A stretch of DNA of 64,000 bases from Alphaproteobacteria bacterium (GTDB taxonomy: Bacteria; Pseudomonadota; Alphaproteobacteria; RF32; CAG-239): the NCBI GenBank assembly GCA_015062535.1, contig SUUK01000001.1, forward strand, positions 257,917-321,916, written 5' to 3'. Made by a program: the position numbers and the translations under genes. The notes under the pieces were generated by a model that saw nothing but the letters and a program-made list of their open reading frames with translations, was not told the DNA's origin and made no database searches. Within the stretch, counting starts at the first letter, position 1, and each line of letters opens with the position of its first letter. Below, in pieces: positions 1 through 8,958 of this stretch.

Positions 1-117
1 GATTAAGAAAGAAAAATTCTTAAATCATGCATATTTCTTAAAAGGCAGAATAATTTACCTTTTTTTTATTAACTAAAGCAACCAAACCATTATGTAACCT
101 CTAACAATCTAATTACT

Positions 118-522
118 ATGTCGAGCAAAAAAGACATTCTCAAGGACATAAAAAAGATACTTGAGAATAATTACGGAGTAGAAGACACATCGAAAATAAC
201 AAATGACACCTCTCTTAGAGATGATCTTGATTTCGATAGTCTTGAAATCTTAGATTTCATACTCACGCTGGAACATCAGTATCAGCTTGATATTGATAGT
301 TGTGACGTTGCAGAAATTCGCAAAATTTCTGACATTGTGGACTTACTGTTTGAATATATCAATAAAACAGGAAAAGCTACAATTAGCAAAGAAACAACCA
401 GCAAAGTAGTCAAGGCGCTAGAAAAAGAGTTAAAAGAATTCTCAAAAACAAGCAACAAAACAATGGTTATTGAAATAACCAAAGAAGATGCTGATTTGAC
501 GTATTCTGTAAAAACTTATTAA
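118..522 (+). CDS. Acyl carrier protein-like protein with C-terminal extension
   Basis: The first ~80 residues have the acyl carrier protein pattern: an amphipathic first helix, then the DLDFDSLE motif in which Ser41 would take 4'-phosphopantetheine, then a helix (LDFILTLEHQYQLDI) like ACP helix II. A typical ACP is about 78 residues; this one has 134. Residues ~82-134 form a Lys/Thr/Ser-rich tail I cannot assign. There is no recognisable Shine-Dalgarno before the ATG (the upstream bases are ctaattact). It stands alone and ends in a strong hairpin terminator. It is probably a specialised carrier protein rather than the housekeeping AcpP, because of the tail and the absence of fab genes nearby. 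The fold call is fairly safe; the pathway is unknown. Confidence 0.75.
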   Translation: MSSKKDILKDIKKILENNYGVEDTSKITNDTSLRDDLDFDSLEILDFILTLEHQYQLDIDSCDVAEIRKISDIVDLLFEYINKTGKATISKETTSKVVKALEKELKEFSKTSNKTMVIEITKEDADLTYSVKTY

Positions 523-531
523 GCATCAAAA

Positions 532-563
532 AAAGACTGAAAGTAACAACTTCAGTCTTTTTT
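532..563. terminator. Bidirectional hairpin terminator
   Basis: The stem AAAGACTGAA / TTCAGTCTTT is followed by a T run on the plus strand. The minus strand also reads into a T run. It would therefore serve the carrier-protein gene on the plus strand and the tRNA-Ser gene on the minus strand. Confidence 0.8.
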
Positions 564-574
564 TATTTATAAAT

Positions 575-664
575 TGGCGGAGAGAGAGGGATTTGAACCC
601 CCGGTACGCTCACACGCACAATTGATTTCGAGTCAACCGCATTCGACCACTCTGCCATCTCTCC
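575..664 (-). tRNA. tRNA-Ser (anticodon CGA)
   Basis: Read on the minus strand, the acceptor arms GGAGAGA and TCTCTCC pair over 7 bp. The D arm is GGCAGAGTGGTCGAATGC and the anticodon loop is CTCGAAA with anticodon CGA. A long variable arm follows, as class II serine tRNAs have, then the T arm GGGGGTTCAAATCCC. The 3' CCA is encoded. The tRNA should read UCG codons. A weak promoter-like pair (TTGCTT, 18 nt, TAGATT) lies upstream on the same strand at about 675-704. Confidence 0.95.
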
Positions 665-731
665 AATAAGACAAAATCTACAACCACTTACATAAAAAAA
701 GCAAGATTTATTTTTACCTTTCTAAAACTAA

Positions 732-767
732 TCCCCCATAAATTGCAACAAACAATATTATGGGGGA
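732..767 (-). terminator. Probable terminator of the small membrane protein gene
   Basis: A 10-bp perfect stem, TCCCCCATAA with TTATGGGGGA, encloses a 16-nt loop, just past the stop codon of the gene at 774. The T stretch after the stem is short and interrupted, so termination strength is uncertain. Confidence 0.5.
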
Positions 768-773
768 ATTAAT

Positions 774-959
774 TTATACATCCATATTATCAGGAATTTT
801 CAATGCGTTATTGCAAGAATGTAATATAATCCAAACTATTCCTGCAATAAAAGAGATTAAAAACGCATACATTTTCTCACTACTTTCAACATTCACACCT
901 ATTGCAAATGCTGATACTGCAATAAAAAATACTGCAAGTTCAAAAATAATTTTCTTCAT
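774..959 (-). CDS. Small two-helix membrane protein, 61 aa
   Basis: It starts MKKIIFELAVFFIAVSAF, giving a positively charged N-terminus and a first hydrophobic helix (~4-22). A second helix follows at ~29-48. No family is recognised. Support that it is real: a promoter with a perfect TTGACA box sits just upstream on the same strand, and a hairpin follows the stop. The overlapping plus-strand ORF is about as long but has no promoter or Shine-Dalgarno, so I prefer this strand. The ribosome binding site is poor. It could be a holin-like or assembly-factor peptide; no function is claimed. Confidence 0.5.
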   Translation of the reverse strand: MKKIIFELAVFFIAVSAFAIGVNVESSEKMYAFLISFIAGIVWIILHSCNNALKIPDNMDV

Positions 960-983
960 AAGAATAATAAAAAAACTAAACTC

Positions 984-1012
984 ACATTATCTTATAATAT
1001 AAACTTTGTCAA
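984..1012 (-). promoter_or_regulatory. Sigma70-type promoter
   Basis: On the minus strand a perfect -35 TTGACA (1012-1007) is followed after 17 nt by TAATGT (989-984). It points at the small membrane protein starting at 959 and lies just beyond the stop of the upstream HExxH gene. Confidence 0.55.
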
Positions 1013-1021
1013 GACTTTTGT

Positions 1022-2437
1022 CTATCTTGAGTTACCTACATTCAAATAGTTAGTATTATCATATGGAAAATGACCATCTGCTATCATAAGTAACTCATTA
1101 AAATTACCTGGTTCAGATAACATTTTATCAACATTTAACATAGTATTATTTTTTTCATAACTTTTTACTTTATTTCTAAACCACATAGCAAGCTCACCAA
1201 CATTTATTTGCTTACCATCAAAATCAACACATCCATAATCAACAATGCAATTTTGATTTATTTTTCTCATATCTTTATAAAGATAGTCTTCAATAGCAAT
1301 ACTCATTAATGTTGGTCCAATTTCATCTGCATAAGATCTATACTCATAAAAAACATCACCTTTAAGCTCATTTTTAGTTTTATGATTATCTGAAGGGGGT
1401 TCTGCAGAAGAGGGACGTCGTTGCATAACATGCATCAATTCATGAATAATCACATCACCAACAGGTGCATAATATCCTTCCCCCATATCCCCCTTAGAAT
1501 CAACATATAAAGATACATCAAGTTTTGAACCTCTTCTATAGTAAAAAGCAATAGCATTACAATACATATCATCATTAACAGAAGTTAACTTATATAAATC
1601 TATATCTTTTATATTTTGTCTCTCAAGCCATTTATCTAAAATTTTGAAACTTTTTTCATTACAATAAAGACTGTCATCATAAGACAATATCATGTCTTTA
1701 GCATCACTTTTATATAATGCTTCAGCAAACCTTTCAAGTTTAGGTTTTTCTTTTACTTTTTCATAAAAATTAAAGTAATCCTTATAATATCTACCCAAAA
1801 CTTCTTTCTTTTCATCAATCCAACCCTTATGAGATACTATAACTTCTTCAAAATCATCTCTATGTTCAATAACGTTTTCAAAATACAAAAAAGCCTTAAG
1901 ATTATTATAATCTGTTAAATCGATATCATCTTTTGATCCTTTATATCTTGATATCTGAGATAACATCTTAAATGCCAATATTTTATATTCTAACTTTTGT
2001 TTATCTGTCAAATTAGGACTTTCTTGCATATCTTCAACACTAATTTTAACCCCATTTCTCACAATATTCCAGAAGTTTTCTTTATTTTCTGGCATATGAT
2101 TATAATTAAAATCATTTAATTCTAAAGCATTGGGATTCTTAAGTATTTTTTGCACATCTTTAAGTGGTAGGCTTTCTTTTTCTTTTAATGTATCGAGATG
2201 ATATGTGTTTATAACGTTTTCATAAAGTCTTTTATAATCTTTAGGTCCCAAGTTATCATTTTTTTCTCTAACTTTTTCAGATGTTATAAAACAAACAGCA
2301 GAAGCAATAAGAAAAGGAAGCGCACCTTTTAATAACTTTTTATCCATATAAAAAGGACGAGCTTTTTCCTTTGTTGGAAAAACCTTAACTTTTTTACAAC
2401 CTTCTAAAAATCTTCTATATAAATCAAAATGTTGCAT
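1022..2437 (-). CDS. Uncharacterised protein with zinc-protease HExxH motif
   Basis: This 471-residue protein is of no family I recognise. A hydrophobic stretch (~37-50, LLKGALPFLIASAVCFIT) near the N-terminus suggests a membrane anchor or non-cleaved signal. Residues 332-336 are HELMH in a hydrophobic helix preceded by APVGDVII, the pattern of a zincin active site. About 35 residues downstream is a tract with several acidic residues (EYRSYADEIGPTL) that could supply the third ligand. The central part is charged and helical. The start is chosen from TAGGAATTAC before the ATG, only 7 bases from the stop of the 88-aa gene upstream, so the two are probably co-transcribed. A cell-surface or secreted metalloprotease is plausible but unproven. 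Confidence 0.6.
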   Translation of the reverse strand: MQHFDLYRRFLEGCKKVKVFPTKEKARPFYMDKKLLKGALPFLIASAVCFITSEKVREKNDNLGPKDYKRLYENVINTYHLDTLKEKESLPLKDVQKILKNPNALELNDFNYNHMPENKENFWNIVRNGVKISVEDMQESPNLTDKQKLEYKILAFKMLSQISRYKGSKDDIDLTDYNNLKAFLYFENVIEHRDDFEEVIVSHKGWIDEKKEVLGRYYKDYFNFYEKVKEKPKLERFAEALYKSDAKDMILSYDDSLYCNEKSFKILDKWLERQNIKDIDLYKLTSVNDDMYCNAIAFYYRRGSKLDVSLYVDSKGDMGEGYYAPVGDVIIHELMHVMQRRPSSAEPPSDNHKTKNELKGDVFYEYRSYADEIGPTLMSIAIEDYLYKDMRKINQNCIVDYGCVDFDGKQINVGELAMWFRNKVKSYEKNNTMLNVDKMLSEPGNFNELLMIADGHFPYDNTNYLNVGNSR

Positions 2438-2444
2438 GTAATTC

Positions 2445-2711
2445 CTAATTCACAAAAACAACCTTTGCAAGCTTACTATTCAACGCATAATATTGATTAT
2501 TTCGTTCAACAACAAACAAGTATCTATTTTGTTTAAGAGGCACCATTAATTCCTCATGAACATAACTAATCATAAACTCATTTCCTGCATTCTTTAAAAC
2601 AGCTTTTTTCTCTGCTTCATGAATTTCAAGACATAAATCTTCTGAAAATACCATTTTTGCATTGATTTCAAGCAAGACCTCGCCAAAATCATTCAATAAA
2701 AAATTTCCCAT
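2445..2711 (-). CDS. Hypothetical protein, 88 aa
   Basis: No family is recognised. The sequence is a compact alternation of hydrophobic and charged residues with predicted beta character (LFVVERNNQYYALNSKLAKVVFVN at the end) and no signal or membrane helix. It has an excellent ribosome binding site, TAGGAGGAAACCTTAAA before the ATG. It lies 7 bases upstream of the HExxH gene, so the pair probably forms an operon. A possible promoter (TTGCAA, 17 nt, TATTCT) lies about 40 bases upstream. A small partner or inhibitor of the HExxH protein is one idea suggested only by position. Confidence 0.65.
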   Translation of the reverse strand: MGNFLLNDFGEVLLEINAKMVFSEDLCLEIHEAEKKAVLKNAGNEFMISYVHEELMVPLKQNRYLFVVERNNQYYALNSKLAKVVFVN

Positions 2712-3233
2712 TTTAAGGTTTCCTCCTACCTTAGATTAGTCAAAACTATAGGTAGAATACATTAAATTTGTCTAATTTGCAATATTTTTTTCAAAAAAAG
2801 ATAAAATAACAATAAAATAAAATCAATACATTAAGATAATAAAATAAATTAAACCACTATATTAATTTAATATAATAAAACACTGAAAGCAAGGTATTAT
2901 TACTTATCTTACAGGGAATAGAATTGTAACAACACCTTGCTTATAATTGCGCAATTTCAGATCTGAAAGGTTTATAATAATAACAACAAAACGTTGGCAA
3001 TTTATGATAAAATTTTATAATGGTTAAAGCTTTTGGCCTAAAGCCCACCCTTTATAATAAAATCCTCTCACATTATTTATGCTAACTCATAGACACAAAG
3101 CATAAATATCCATATAATTTAAATAAAAAGGCAATAATCTAGTGACATATATATATAATAAACTTAACAAACCATTTAAAAGTTAGAATCATAAACTGAT
3201 TCGTACAATATATTTTTAATGTTGTTCACAAGA
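2712..3233. other. Gene-free stretch with structured elements
   Basis: No credible CDS is present. Visible structure: an inverted repeat AAGCAAGGT (2888-2896) / ACCTTGCTT (2933-2941) with inner TTAC/GTAA pairing; two overlapping perfect palindromes, AATTGCGCAATT (2945-2956) and TTTCAGATCTGAAA (2955-2968); and a GC-richer patch around 3023-3050. The 2880-3060 core is less AT-rich than its flanks, as in a small RNA gene, but I find no convincing terminator and cannot assign a family or strand. Confidence 0.4.
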
Positions 3234-4979
3234 TTATTTTATTTTTATCAAACACCCCAAAATAGGGCTACCATTTTCTTTTCTTAAAACAAGATCATGT
3301 ATTTGAATTTCCTGAAAATTAAATCTTTTAGCCAAATCTTTTATATAAGAAACTGAATGCTTATATCTTCCGCTTGGCGCTAAATAAAAATCTTTTCCAC
3401 GCTCCTCATCTGCTTTCTCAATAGAAAACCAAACCTCACATCCTTTTAGCTTGCTAAAAATATTTTCTAAATTACCAATATAGCAAAATACATCAAAACT
3501 AACTATTTTATTATAAATATCTAAATTATGACTATTTATAAAACTTTCAATATCCTCACAATAAAGATTCTCATATCCTTTTGTTGCTAAAGCTTTCTCA
3601 ATCATATTATAAGATATATCAACACCATCAAAAGAAACTTTGTCATTTTTAAGCATCTCAGATGCTTTACCTGTTCCAACCCCAAGCTCTAATACTTTCC
3701 CCTCTAAATCAGGATTAAGTTCTTTAAATTTATCAATAATATTACACTCTAACCGACTAATTGTTTCATCATAGTTTTCTGCAAATTCATCAAACAATTT
3801 CTTTGCATATTCCGCATCATTATTTCCCAAATCCATACCAGATAATGCACTAAGTAAGCGCTTAGAAAATATATTATCCTTATCTAATTCTTGCCAATTT
3901 TGAGCAATTTTAAGAGCTAATTCTGCGTTTTTTTCAAACAACAAACTAATTGTTTCCATAATACCTATCTGAAAAGTTTCATTTGATTTATCTTTCAAAT
4001 AAGCATTAAACATCAAACCAAGAGCTTCTTCATAATCTTCTAGCTCCTTTAATATAAGAGCTAAATTATAACTAACTAAAGGATCTTCAGAATTTAACTT
4101 TACTGCTTCTCTATACATACAAAGAGCTTCGTTATAACGCTTTAATTTATATAAAACAAGCCCATAATTCAAATAAACGCCATATAAATCACGCCTAATA
4201 TTTAAGCTCTTCTTATAATAAGTTTCAGCTTTTTCATATTCCAAAAGCTCAAGATTAACATCTGCAACACCTAAGATTGCCTCAACATTATTTTCATTTA
4301 TATCTAAAGCCTTATGATAATATTTTAAAGCCTCTTTTAACTCTTTTTTCTCTCTTAAAACACCTGCCAAAGAAAGCAAAGCATCTATTCTATATGGACA
4401 TACCTCAACAGCAATTCTTAAATACTTTTCTTTTTCTTCAAGATTATCAAGCAATTTAGCCAACATAAAGTTTACATAAAAGTCTTTTTCATCTTCATCT
4501 AATACTTTAATTAAAGCTTCTTTATCATTGGAATAAAAACATAAATTAATTCTTGCTTCTTTATAATTACCATCCACCTCAAGTGCTTTGCAAAAGCATT
4601 TTATACCTTCTTCATGCATTCCACATTCTTCATACAAAACACCTAAATAATTCCACACTTCTTTCATTAACGGCTCAATTTTAGTTACTTTTTGCAAAGC
4701 ATCAATTGCTTCAGCTTTTTTATCTAAAGCTTTATAACTTAAACCAAGATTAAAGAAATAGGGTGCAAACGGCTTCGGAGAATATTTTATTGCCGATAAA
4801 AAACAATCAACTGCATGCTCATCATTTCCTTTTGATTGAGAAACAAGACCAAGCAAATTCCAAACATCAGCATTATAAGGTGCAGCTTCTAATATTTTCG
4901 TATAAATATCTTGAGCACTATTTAACGCTCCATCATTATGAAGTTTAATTGCTTTTTCTAACAAAATATCATACGACAT
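3234..4979 (-). CDS. TPR-repeat protein with C-terminal SAM methyltransferase domain
   Basis: The protein has 581 residues. The first ~350 are consecutive 34-residue tetratricopeptide repeats (for example DVWNLLGLVSQSKGNDEHAV, then EVWNYLGVLYEECGMHEEGI and DLYGVYLNYGLVLYKLKRYN). The C-terminal ~180 residues are a class I methyltransferase: motif I VLELGVGTGKAS at ~429-440, an acidic motif II VDISYNMIEKA, and a later DVFCYIGNLENIF. TPR-methyltransferase fusions of this kind occur in Alphaproteobacteria, but the substrate is unknown; the TPR part probably binds a protein. The start has AAGGTG six bases upstream. It lies 22 bp after the alpha/beta-hydrolase gene on the same strand, probably in one transcript. 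Confidence 0.8.
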   Translation of the reverse strand: MSYDILLEKAIKLHNDGALNSAQDIYTKILEAAPYNADVWNLLGLVSQSKGNDEHAVDCFLSAIKYSPKPFAPYFFNLGLSYKALDKKAEAIDALQKVTKIEPLMKEVWNYLGVLYEECGMHEEGIKCFCKALEVDGNYKEARINLCFYSNDKEALIKVLDEDEKDFYVNFMLAKLLDNLEEKEKYLRIAVEVCPYRIDALLSLAGVLREKKELKEALKYYHKALDINENNVEAILGVADVNLELLEYEKAETYYKKSLNIRRDLYGVYLNYGLVLYKLKRYNEALCMYREAVKLNSEDPLVSYNLALILKELEDYEEALGLMFNAYLKDKSNETFQIGIMETISLLFEKNAELALKIAQNWQELDKDNIFSKRLLSALSGMDLGNNDAEYAKKLFDEFAENYDETISRLECNIIDKFKELNPDLEGKVLELGVGTGKASEMLKNDKVSFDGVDISYNMIEKALATKGYENLYCEDIESFINSHNLDIYNKIVSFDVFCYIGNLENIFSKLKGCEVWFSIEKADEERGKDFYLAPSGRYKHSVSYIKDLAKRFNFQEIQIHDLVLRKENGSPILGCLIKIK

Positions 4980-5001
4980 TTCAACACCTTACATCAAAAA
5001 A

Positions 5002-5751
5002 CTAAGCCAAAAAATCATCAAGCATCTTATACATTTCAGCAATATCTTCATCACTACTTAAACGGTGATTAGATTCTTTCATCAAAACAACTTTAACATC
5101 ATTTGATGTCAATTTTTTAGCAATATGAGGAGCTATTTCCCATGGAAGAGCTGCATCTTTCATACCTTGAATTAATCTTACTTTACCATCAAAAGGTATA
5201 TTTTCCTTTTCTAGCAATAAGTTTGGCTCAGCCGATTCTAGCATTTTTTTAGTAATCACATACGAAAAATCATTTGTCGGAAATACAATTTTACCATGTT
5301 CATCTAATATTTTTTTATGTTCTTCATTAAAATAATTAATAAAAAATCTCTTCAAAAAGTCAGGAGCAGCAGCCATTCCAATAAAACCTTTTACCTTGTT
5401 AGGAAACCTAACAGCACTAAGCAAAGAAAGCCATCCCCCCAAAGATGCCCCCATAACAACCACATCACCATCAACAATTTCTGAAACAATTTCAAACATT
5501 TGCTCTCTATATGTATCAATTGTTGTTTCTTCAAAGCGCTCTATATCACTACCATGTCCTGCTATTTCGAATCTAAAAAAGCCAACACCATGCTCAATAC
5601 ACCACTTTTTAACCATCTCAGGTTTTCTTCCCATTGGATCAGAACAAAAACCATGTGCATAAACAATCGTAAAATTTTGAGTTTTTTGAGTATCTGGCTT
5701 AATATACTCAATCAAAGTGGTGTGTCCGTTCTTAAATTTGTATTTTTGCAT
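5002..5751 (-). CDS. Alpha/beta-hydrolase (ABHD10-like serine esterase)
   Basis: The protein has 249 residues with the alpha/beta-hydrolase signatures in order: the oxyanion strand VYAHGFCSDPMGRK, the nucleophile elbow GASLGGW (Ser), the acid region LIQGMKDAALPWE (Asp), and SNHRL near the end (His). The overall pattern resembles the ABHD10/YqiA-like esterases; a cytoplasmic carboxyl- or thioesterase is likely, substrate unknown. A longer reading frame begins at 5778, but AGAGGGG lies six bases before the internal ATG at 5751, so that start is used. It is divergent from the GT4 gene at 5799 and precedes the TPR-methyltransferase gene. Confidence 0.8.
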   Translation of the reverse strand: MQKYKFKNGHTTLIEYIKPDTQKTQNFTIVYAHGFCSDPMGRKPEMVKKWCIEHGVGFFRFEIAGHGSDIERFEETTIDTYREQMFEIVSEIVDGDVVVMGASLGGWLSLLSAVRFPNKVKGFIGMAAAPDFLKRFFINYFNEEHKKILDEHGKIVFPTNDFSYVITKKMLESAEPNLLLEKENIPFDGKVRLIQGMKDAALPWEIAPHIAKKLTSNDVKVVLMKESNHRLSSDEDIAEMYKMLDDFLA

Positions 5752-5798
5752 GTTGACCCCTCTAAATGTACTAACCATTTTAAAGGATATAAACCCAA

Positions 5799-6956
5799 AT
5801 GAGTAAAGATAAAGTAAAAAATCCAGTTATTTTACAAGTTTTACCCGAATTAAACCAAGGTGGTGTTGAACTTGGGACTATTCAAGTTGCAGAAAATCTT
5901 AAAGAACACGGCATAAAAAACTATGTTGCATCTCAAGGTGGTCGTATGGAATACCAACTAGACCGCTTAAAAGTAAAACACTTTAAACTACCACTTAAAA
6001 GCAAAAATCCTATCACTATTCTAAAAAATGCAAATAAATTAGCCGAAATCATAAAAAAAGAGGGGATTAATGTTGTTCATGCTCGCTCTCGTGCTCCTGC
6101 TTGGAGTGCCTACTTAGCCGCTAAAAAAGCTAAAGTGCATTTTGTAACCACTTTTCATGGAACTTACGGCTTAGGTCCATGTGGCATCAAAAAAGTATAC
6201 AACAAAGTAATGACATTTGGCGAAAAGGTAATTGTTATATCTTCTCACATAAAACGTCACGTTATGGAACATTATGGCATTGCTGAAGAAAAAACAGCAT
6301 TCATCCATCGTTGTGTTGATGTTGAAAAATTTAACCCAGCATCTGTTACACCTGAGCGCTTAAAAACAATGATTGAGCAATACGACCTCCCAACAGATAA
6401 AAAAATTATTCTTTTAATTGGTCGCCTTACTCGTTGGAAAGGCCAAGAATTGTTAATTGATGCTCTTCAAAAAATCAAAAAACGTGATGATTTCCATTGT
6501 ATATTTACAGGAGATGACCAAGGAAGAACCGACTACACAGCCGGTCTAATCCAAAAAATTAAAGACTACAACATGAACGGACGCTTCACATTCATCAAAC
6601 ATACAGATGATGTGCCAGCCCTAATGAAAGCTTGCGACATTGTCGTTTCTGCCTCAATTGAACCTGAAGCATTCGGCAGAATAGCTGCCGAAGGTGAGGC
6701 AATGGGTAAAATTGTTATAGCTTCAAACATTGGAGGCTCACTAGATAACTTAAAAAATAACATTACAGGATTTCATTTTGAATCAGGAAATGCTTTAGAT
6801 TTGAGCAAAAAAATAGCTAAAGCTCTTGATCTTGATGATAAAACAAGAGCAGAAATTGCTTCATCTGCTCAAAAATACATAAAAGAAAACTTTACAAAAC
6901 AAATTATGTGTGATAAGACCTTAGAGGTTTATCAAAACGTGGTAAACAATAACTAA
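5799..6956 (+). CDS. Glycosyltransferase family 4 protein
   Basis: This is a 385-residue GT-B enzyme. The N-terminal domain has the GGVELGT glycine loop (ELNQGGVELGTIQVAENL). The C-terminal nucleotide-sugar domain has IILLIGRLTRWKGQELLIDA and the GT4 E-x7-E element EPEAFGRIAAEGEAMGK. It should transfer a hexose or related sugar onto a lipid-linked or LPS-type acceptor at the inner membrane. There is no membrane helix. The start follows AAAGGATATAAACCCAA. The divergent partner at 5751 is 47 bp away. The family is secure; donor and acceptor are not predictable. Confidence 0.85.
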   Translation: MSKDKVKNPVILQVLPELNQGGVELGTIQVAENLKEHGIKNYVASQGGRMEYQLDRLKVKHFKLPLKSKNPITILKNANKLAEIIKKEGINVVHARSRAPAWSAYLAAKKAKVHFVTTFHGTYGLGPCGIKKVYNKVMTFGEKVIVISSHIKRHVMEHYGIAEEKTAFIHRCVDVEKFNPASVTPERLKTMIEQYDLPTDKKIILLIGRLTRWKGQELLIDALQKIKKRDDFHCIFTGDDQGRTDYTAGLIQKIKDYNMNGRFTFIKHTDDVPALMKACDIVVSASIEPEAFGRIAAEGEAMGKIVIASNIGGSLDNLKNNITGFHFESGNALDLSKKIAKALDLDDKTRAEIASSAQKYIKENFTKQIMCDKTLEVYQNVVNNN

Positions 6957-6985
6957 TTAACTTAATTTTTTTATAGGGGTATAAA

Positions 6986-8911
6986 ATGATAAAAATTGAA
7001 CTACCTGATGGTAGCATAAAAGAAGTCGAAGCTGGTATTTCTGGCTTTGAATTTGCAAACCTAATTAGTCCAAACCTAGCAAAAGCTGCTCTTGCTGTTG
7101 AAACTAACGGCGTACTTACCGATACCACTACCCCTATAACTTGCGACGCTAAAGTTAAAATCATCACAGCAAAAGACACCGCCGGTTTAGAAATAATCCG
7201 TCACTCTTGTTCTCACATTATGGCAGAAGCAGTAAAAGAACTATGGCCAGATGTACAAGTTACTATTGGACCTTTTATTGAAGACGGATTCTATTATGAT
7301 TTCTCAAGAAAAGAACCATTTACAACTGACGACTTCGCAAAAATCGAAGAAAAAATGAGACAAATCGTTAATCGTGATGAAAAAATTGAACGTATTGTAG
7401 TTACAAGAGCTGAAGCTATTGCTTTATTTGATTCTCGTGGCGAAAAATACAAAGTAGAGATTATCGAAGATTTACCACTTGATGCTGAAATCTCATTATA
7501 TCGTCAAGGTGATTATGTAGATTTATGCCGTGGCCCTCACGTTCCATCAACATCAAAAGTAGGCACAGCTTTCAAACTTATGAAAGTTGCAGGCGCATAC
7601 TGGCGTGGTGATTCAAATAACGAGATGTTGCAACGTATTTATGCAACAGCTTGGGCAGACAAAAAAGATCTTCAAGCTTATTTAACAAGAATAGAAGAGG
7701 CTGCTAAACGTGACCACCGTAAACTTGGTCGCGAAATGGATTTATTCCATTTTGAACCAGAGTATGCACCAGGCGCTGTTTTCTGGCATGACAAAGGTTA
7801 TAAAGTATATAGAAGACTTATTGAATATATGCGTAACCGCCAAAACCATAATGGATATGAAGAAATTTCAACCCCTCGCATTATGGATAGATGCTTATGG
7901 GAAACATCTGGTCACTGGGAAAAATATGGTGCACATAACTACTCAGGTCAAACAGAAGATGGCAAAATGTTCTGCATTAAACCAATGAACTGCCCAGGTG
8001 GATTATTAGTATACAAACAAGGTGTAAAGAGCTATCGTGATCTTCCTCTTCGCATGGCAGAATTTGGTAAAGTTAACCGTTACGAAGCATCTGGCGCATT
8101 AATGGGCTTAATGAGAGTTCGTGAATTTACACAAGATGATGCTCATATTTTCTGCACTCCAGAACAAATGGAAGAAGAATGCATCTCTACAATGAAATTA
8201 ATTTTTGATATATATAAAGACTTTGGCTTTGATAATATCAAGATTTATCTTTCAACTCGTCCAGAAAAACGTATTGGTTCTGATGAAATATGGGATATTT
8301 CAGAAAAATCTTTAGCAAATGCTCTTGATAGACACGGCTATGCTTATGAAATAAACGAAGGTGAGGGCGCATTCTATGGTCCGAAGCTTGAATTTATCTT
8401 AAAAGATGCTATCGGTCGTGAATGGCAATGTGGAACAATCCAAGTAGATATGAACTTGCCAAACCGCTTTGACATTTCATACATTGGTGAAGACGGAAAC
8501 AAACATCAACCAGTAATGCTACACCGTGCACTATTTGGTTCAATTGAGCGTTTCCTTGGCATCTTAATTGAACACCATGCCGGCCGTTTACCTCTTTGGT
8601 TATCACCAGAGCAAATCGTTGTAGCACCTGTTACATCAAACTTTGATGACTATGCAAACAAAGTAGCAGAAACTTTACGCAAAAATGGTCTAACAGCAAA
8701 AGTTGATAGCAGAAACGAGAAAATTAACTACAAAATTCGTGAACATTCATTAGCTAAAACTCCAGTAATTATGGTAGTAGGCGCTAAAGAACAAGAGAAC
8801 AATACTGTTACAATTCGCCGCCTTGGTTCTGAAAACCAAACAGTAAAATCTCTAGATGAAGCAATAACAGAACTAACCAAAGAAGCAAAGATGCCTCATC
8901 TATACGAATAA
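6986..8911 (+). CDS. thrS: Threonine--tRNA ligase
   Basis: The 641-residue length is typical of bacterial ThrRS. Order: TGS domain (1-61, starting MIKIELPDGSIKEVEAG), the editing domain with HSCSHIMAEAV and the CRGPHVP zinc/editing motif, a class II catalytic core with MNCPGG and RVREFTQDDAHIFC, and the C-terminal anticodon domain (QIVVAPV to the end). It charges tRNA-Thr in the cytoplasm and clears mischarged Ser-tRNA. AGGGGTATAAA precedes the ATG. It is followed by a bidirectional terminator. No oddities were seen. Confidence 0.98.
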   Translation: MIKIELPDGSIKEVEAGISGFEFANLISPNLAKAALAVETNGVLTDTTTPITCDAKVKIITAKDTAGLEIIRHSCSHIMAEAVKELWPDVQVTIGPFIEDGFYYDFSRKEPFTTDDFAKIEEKMRQIVNRDEKIERIVVTRAEAIALFDSRGEKYKVEIIEDLPLDAEISLYRQGDYVDLCRGPHVPSTSKVGTAFKLMKVAGAYWRGDSNNEMLQRIYATAWADKKDLQAYLTRIEEAAKRDHRKLGREMDLFHFEPEYAPGAVFWHDKGYKVYRRLIEYMRNRQNHNGYEEISTPRIMDRCLWETSGHWEKYGAHNYSGQTEDGKMFCIKPMNCPGGLLVYKQGVKSYRDLPLRMAEFGKVNRYEASGALMGLMRVREFTQDDAHIFCTPEQMEEECISTMKLIFDIYKDFGFDNIKIYLSTRPEKRIGSDEIWDISEKSLANALDRHGYAYEINEGEGAFYGPKLEFILKDAIGREWQCGTIQVDMNLPNRFDISYIGEDGNKHQPVMLHRALFGSIERFLGILIEHHAGRLPLWLSPEQIVVAPVTSNFDDYANKVAETLRKNGLTAKVDSRNEKINYKIREHSLAKTPVIMVVGAKEQENNTVTIRRLGSENQTVKSLDEAITELTKEAKMPHLYE

Positions 8912-8930
8912 TAAAATAACTAATTATAAA

Positions 8931-8954
8931 AAAGCGAGGCTAGTTCCTCGCTTT
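8931..8954. terminator. Bidirectional terminator between thrS and the GT-C gene
   Basis: The stem AAAGCGAGG / CCTCGCTTT with a 6-nt loop is flanked by A and T runs. It sits between two convergent genes and can serve both. Confidence 0.85.
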
Positions 8955-8958
8955 TCTT

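Noticed and set aside
760..1002. 80-codon plus-strand frame over the small membrane protein
   Set aside because: No ribosome site or promoter; the minus-strand frame has a TTGACA promoter and a membrane-protein pattern.
2880..2960. TTCCCTGTAAGATAAG on the minus strand, recalling the 6S RNA bubble
   Set aside because: The 3' half expected of 6S RNA is missing; the following bases are plain AT-rich DNA.
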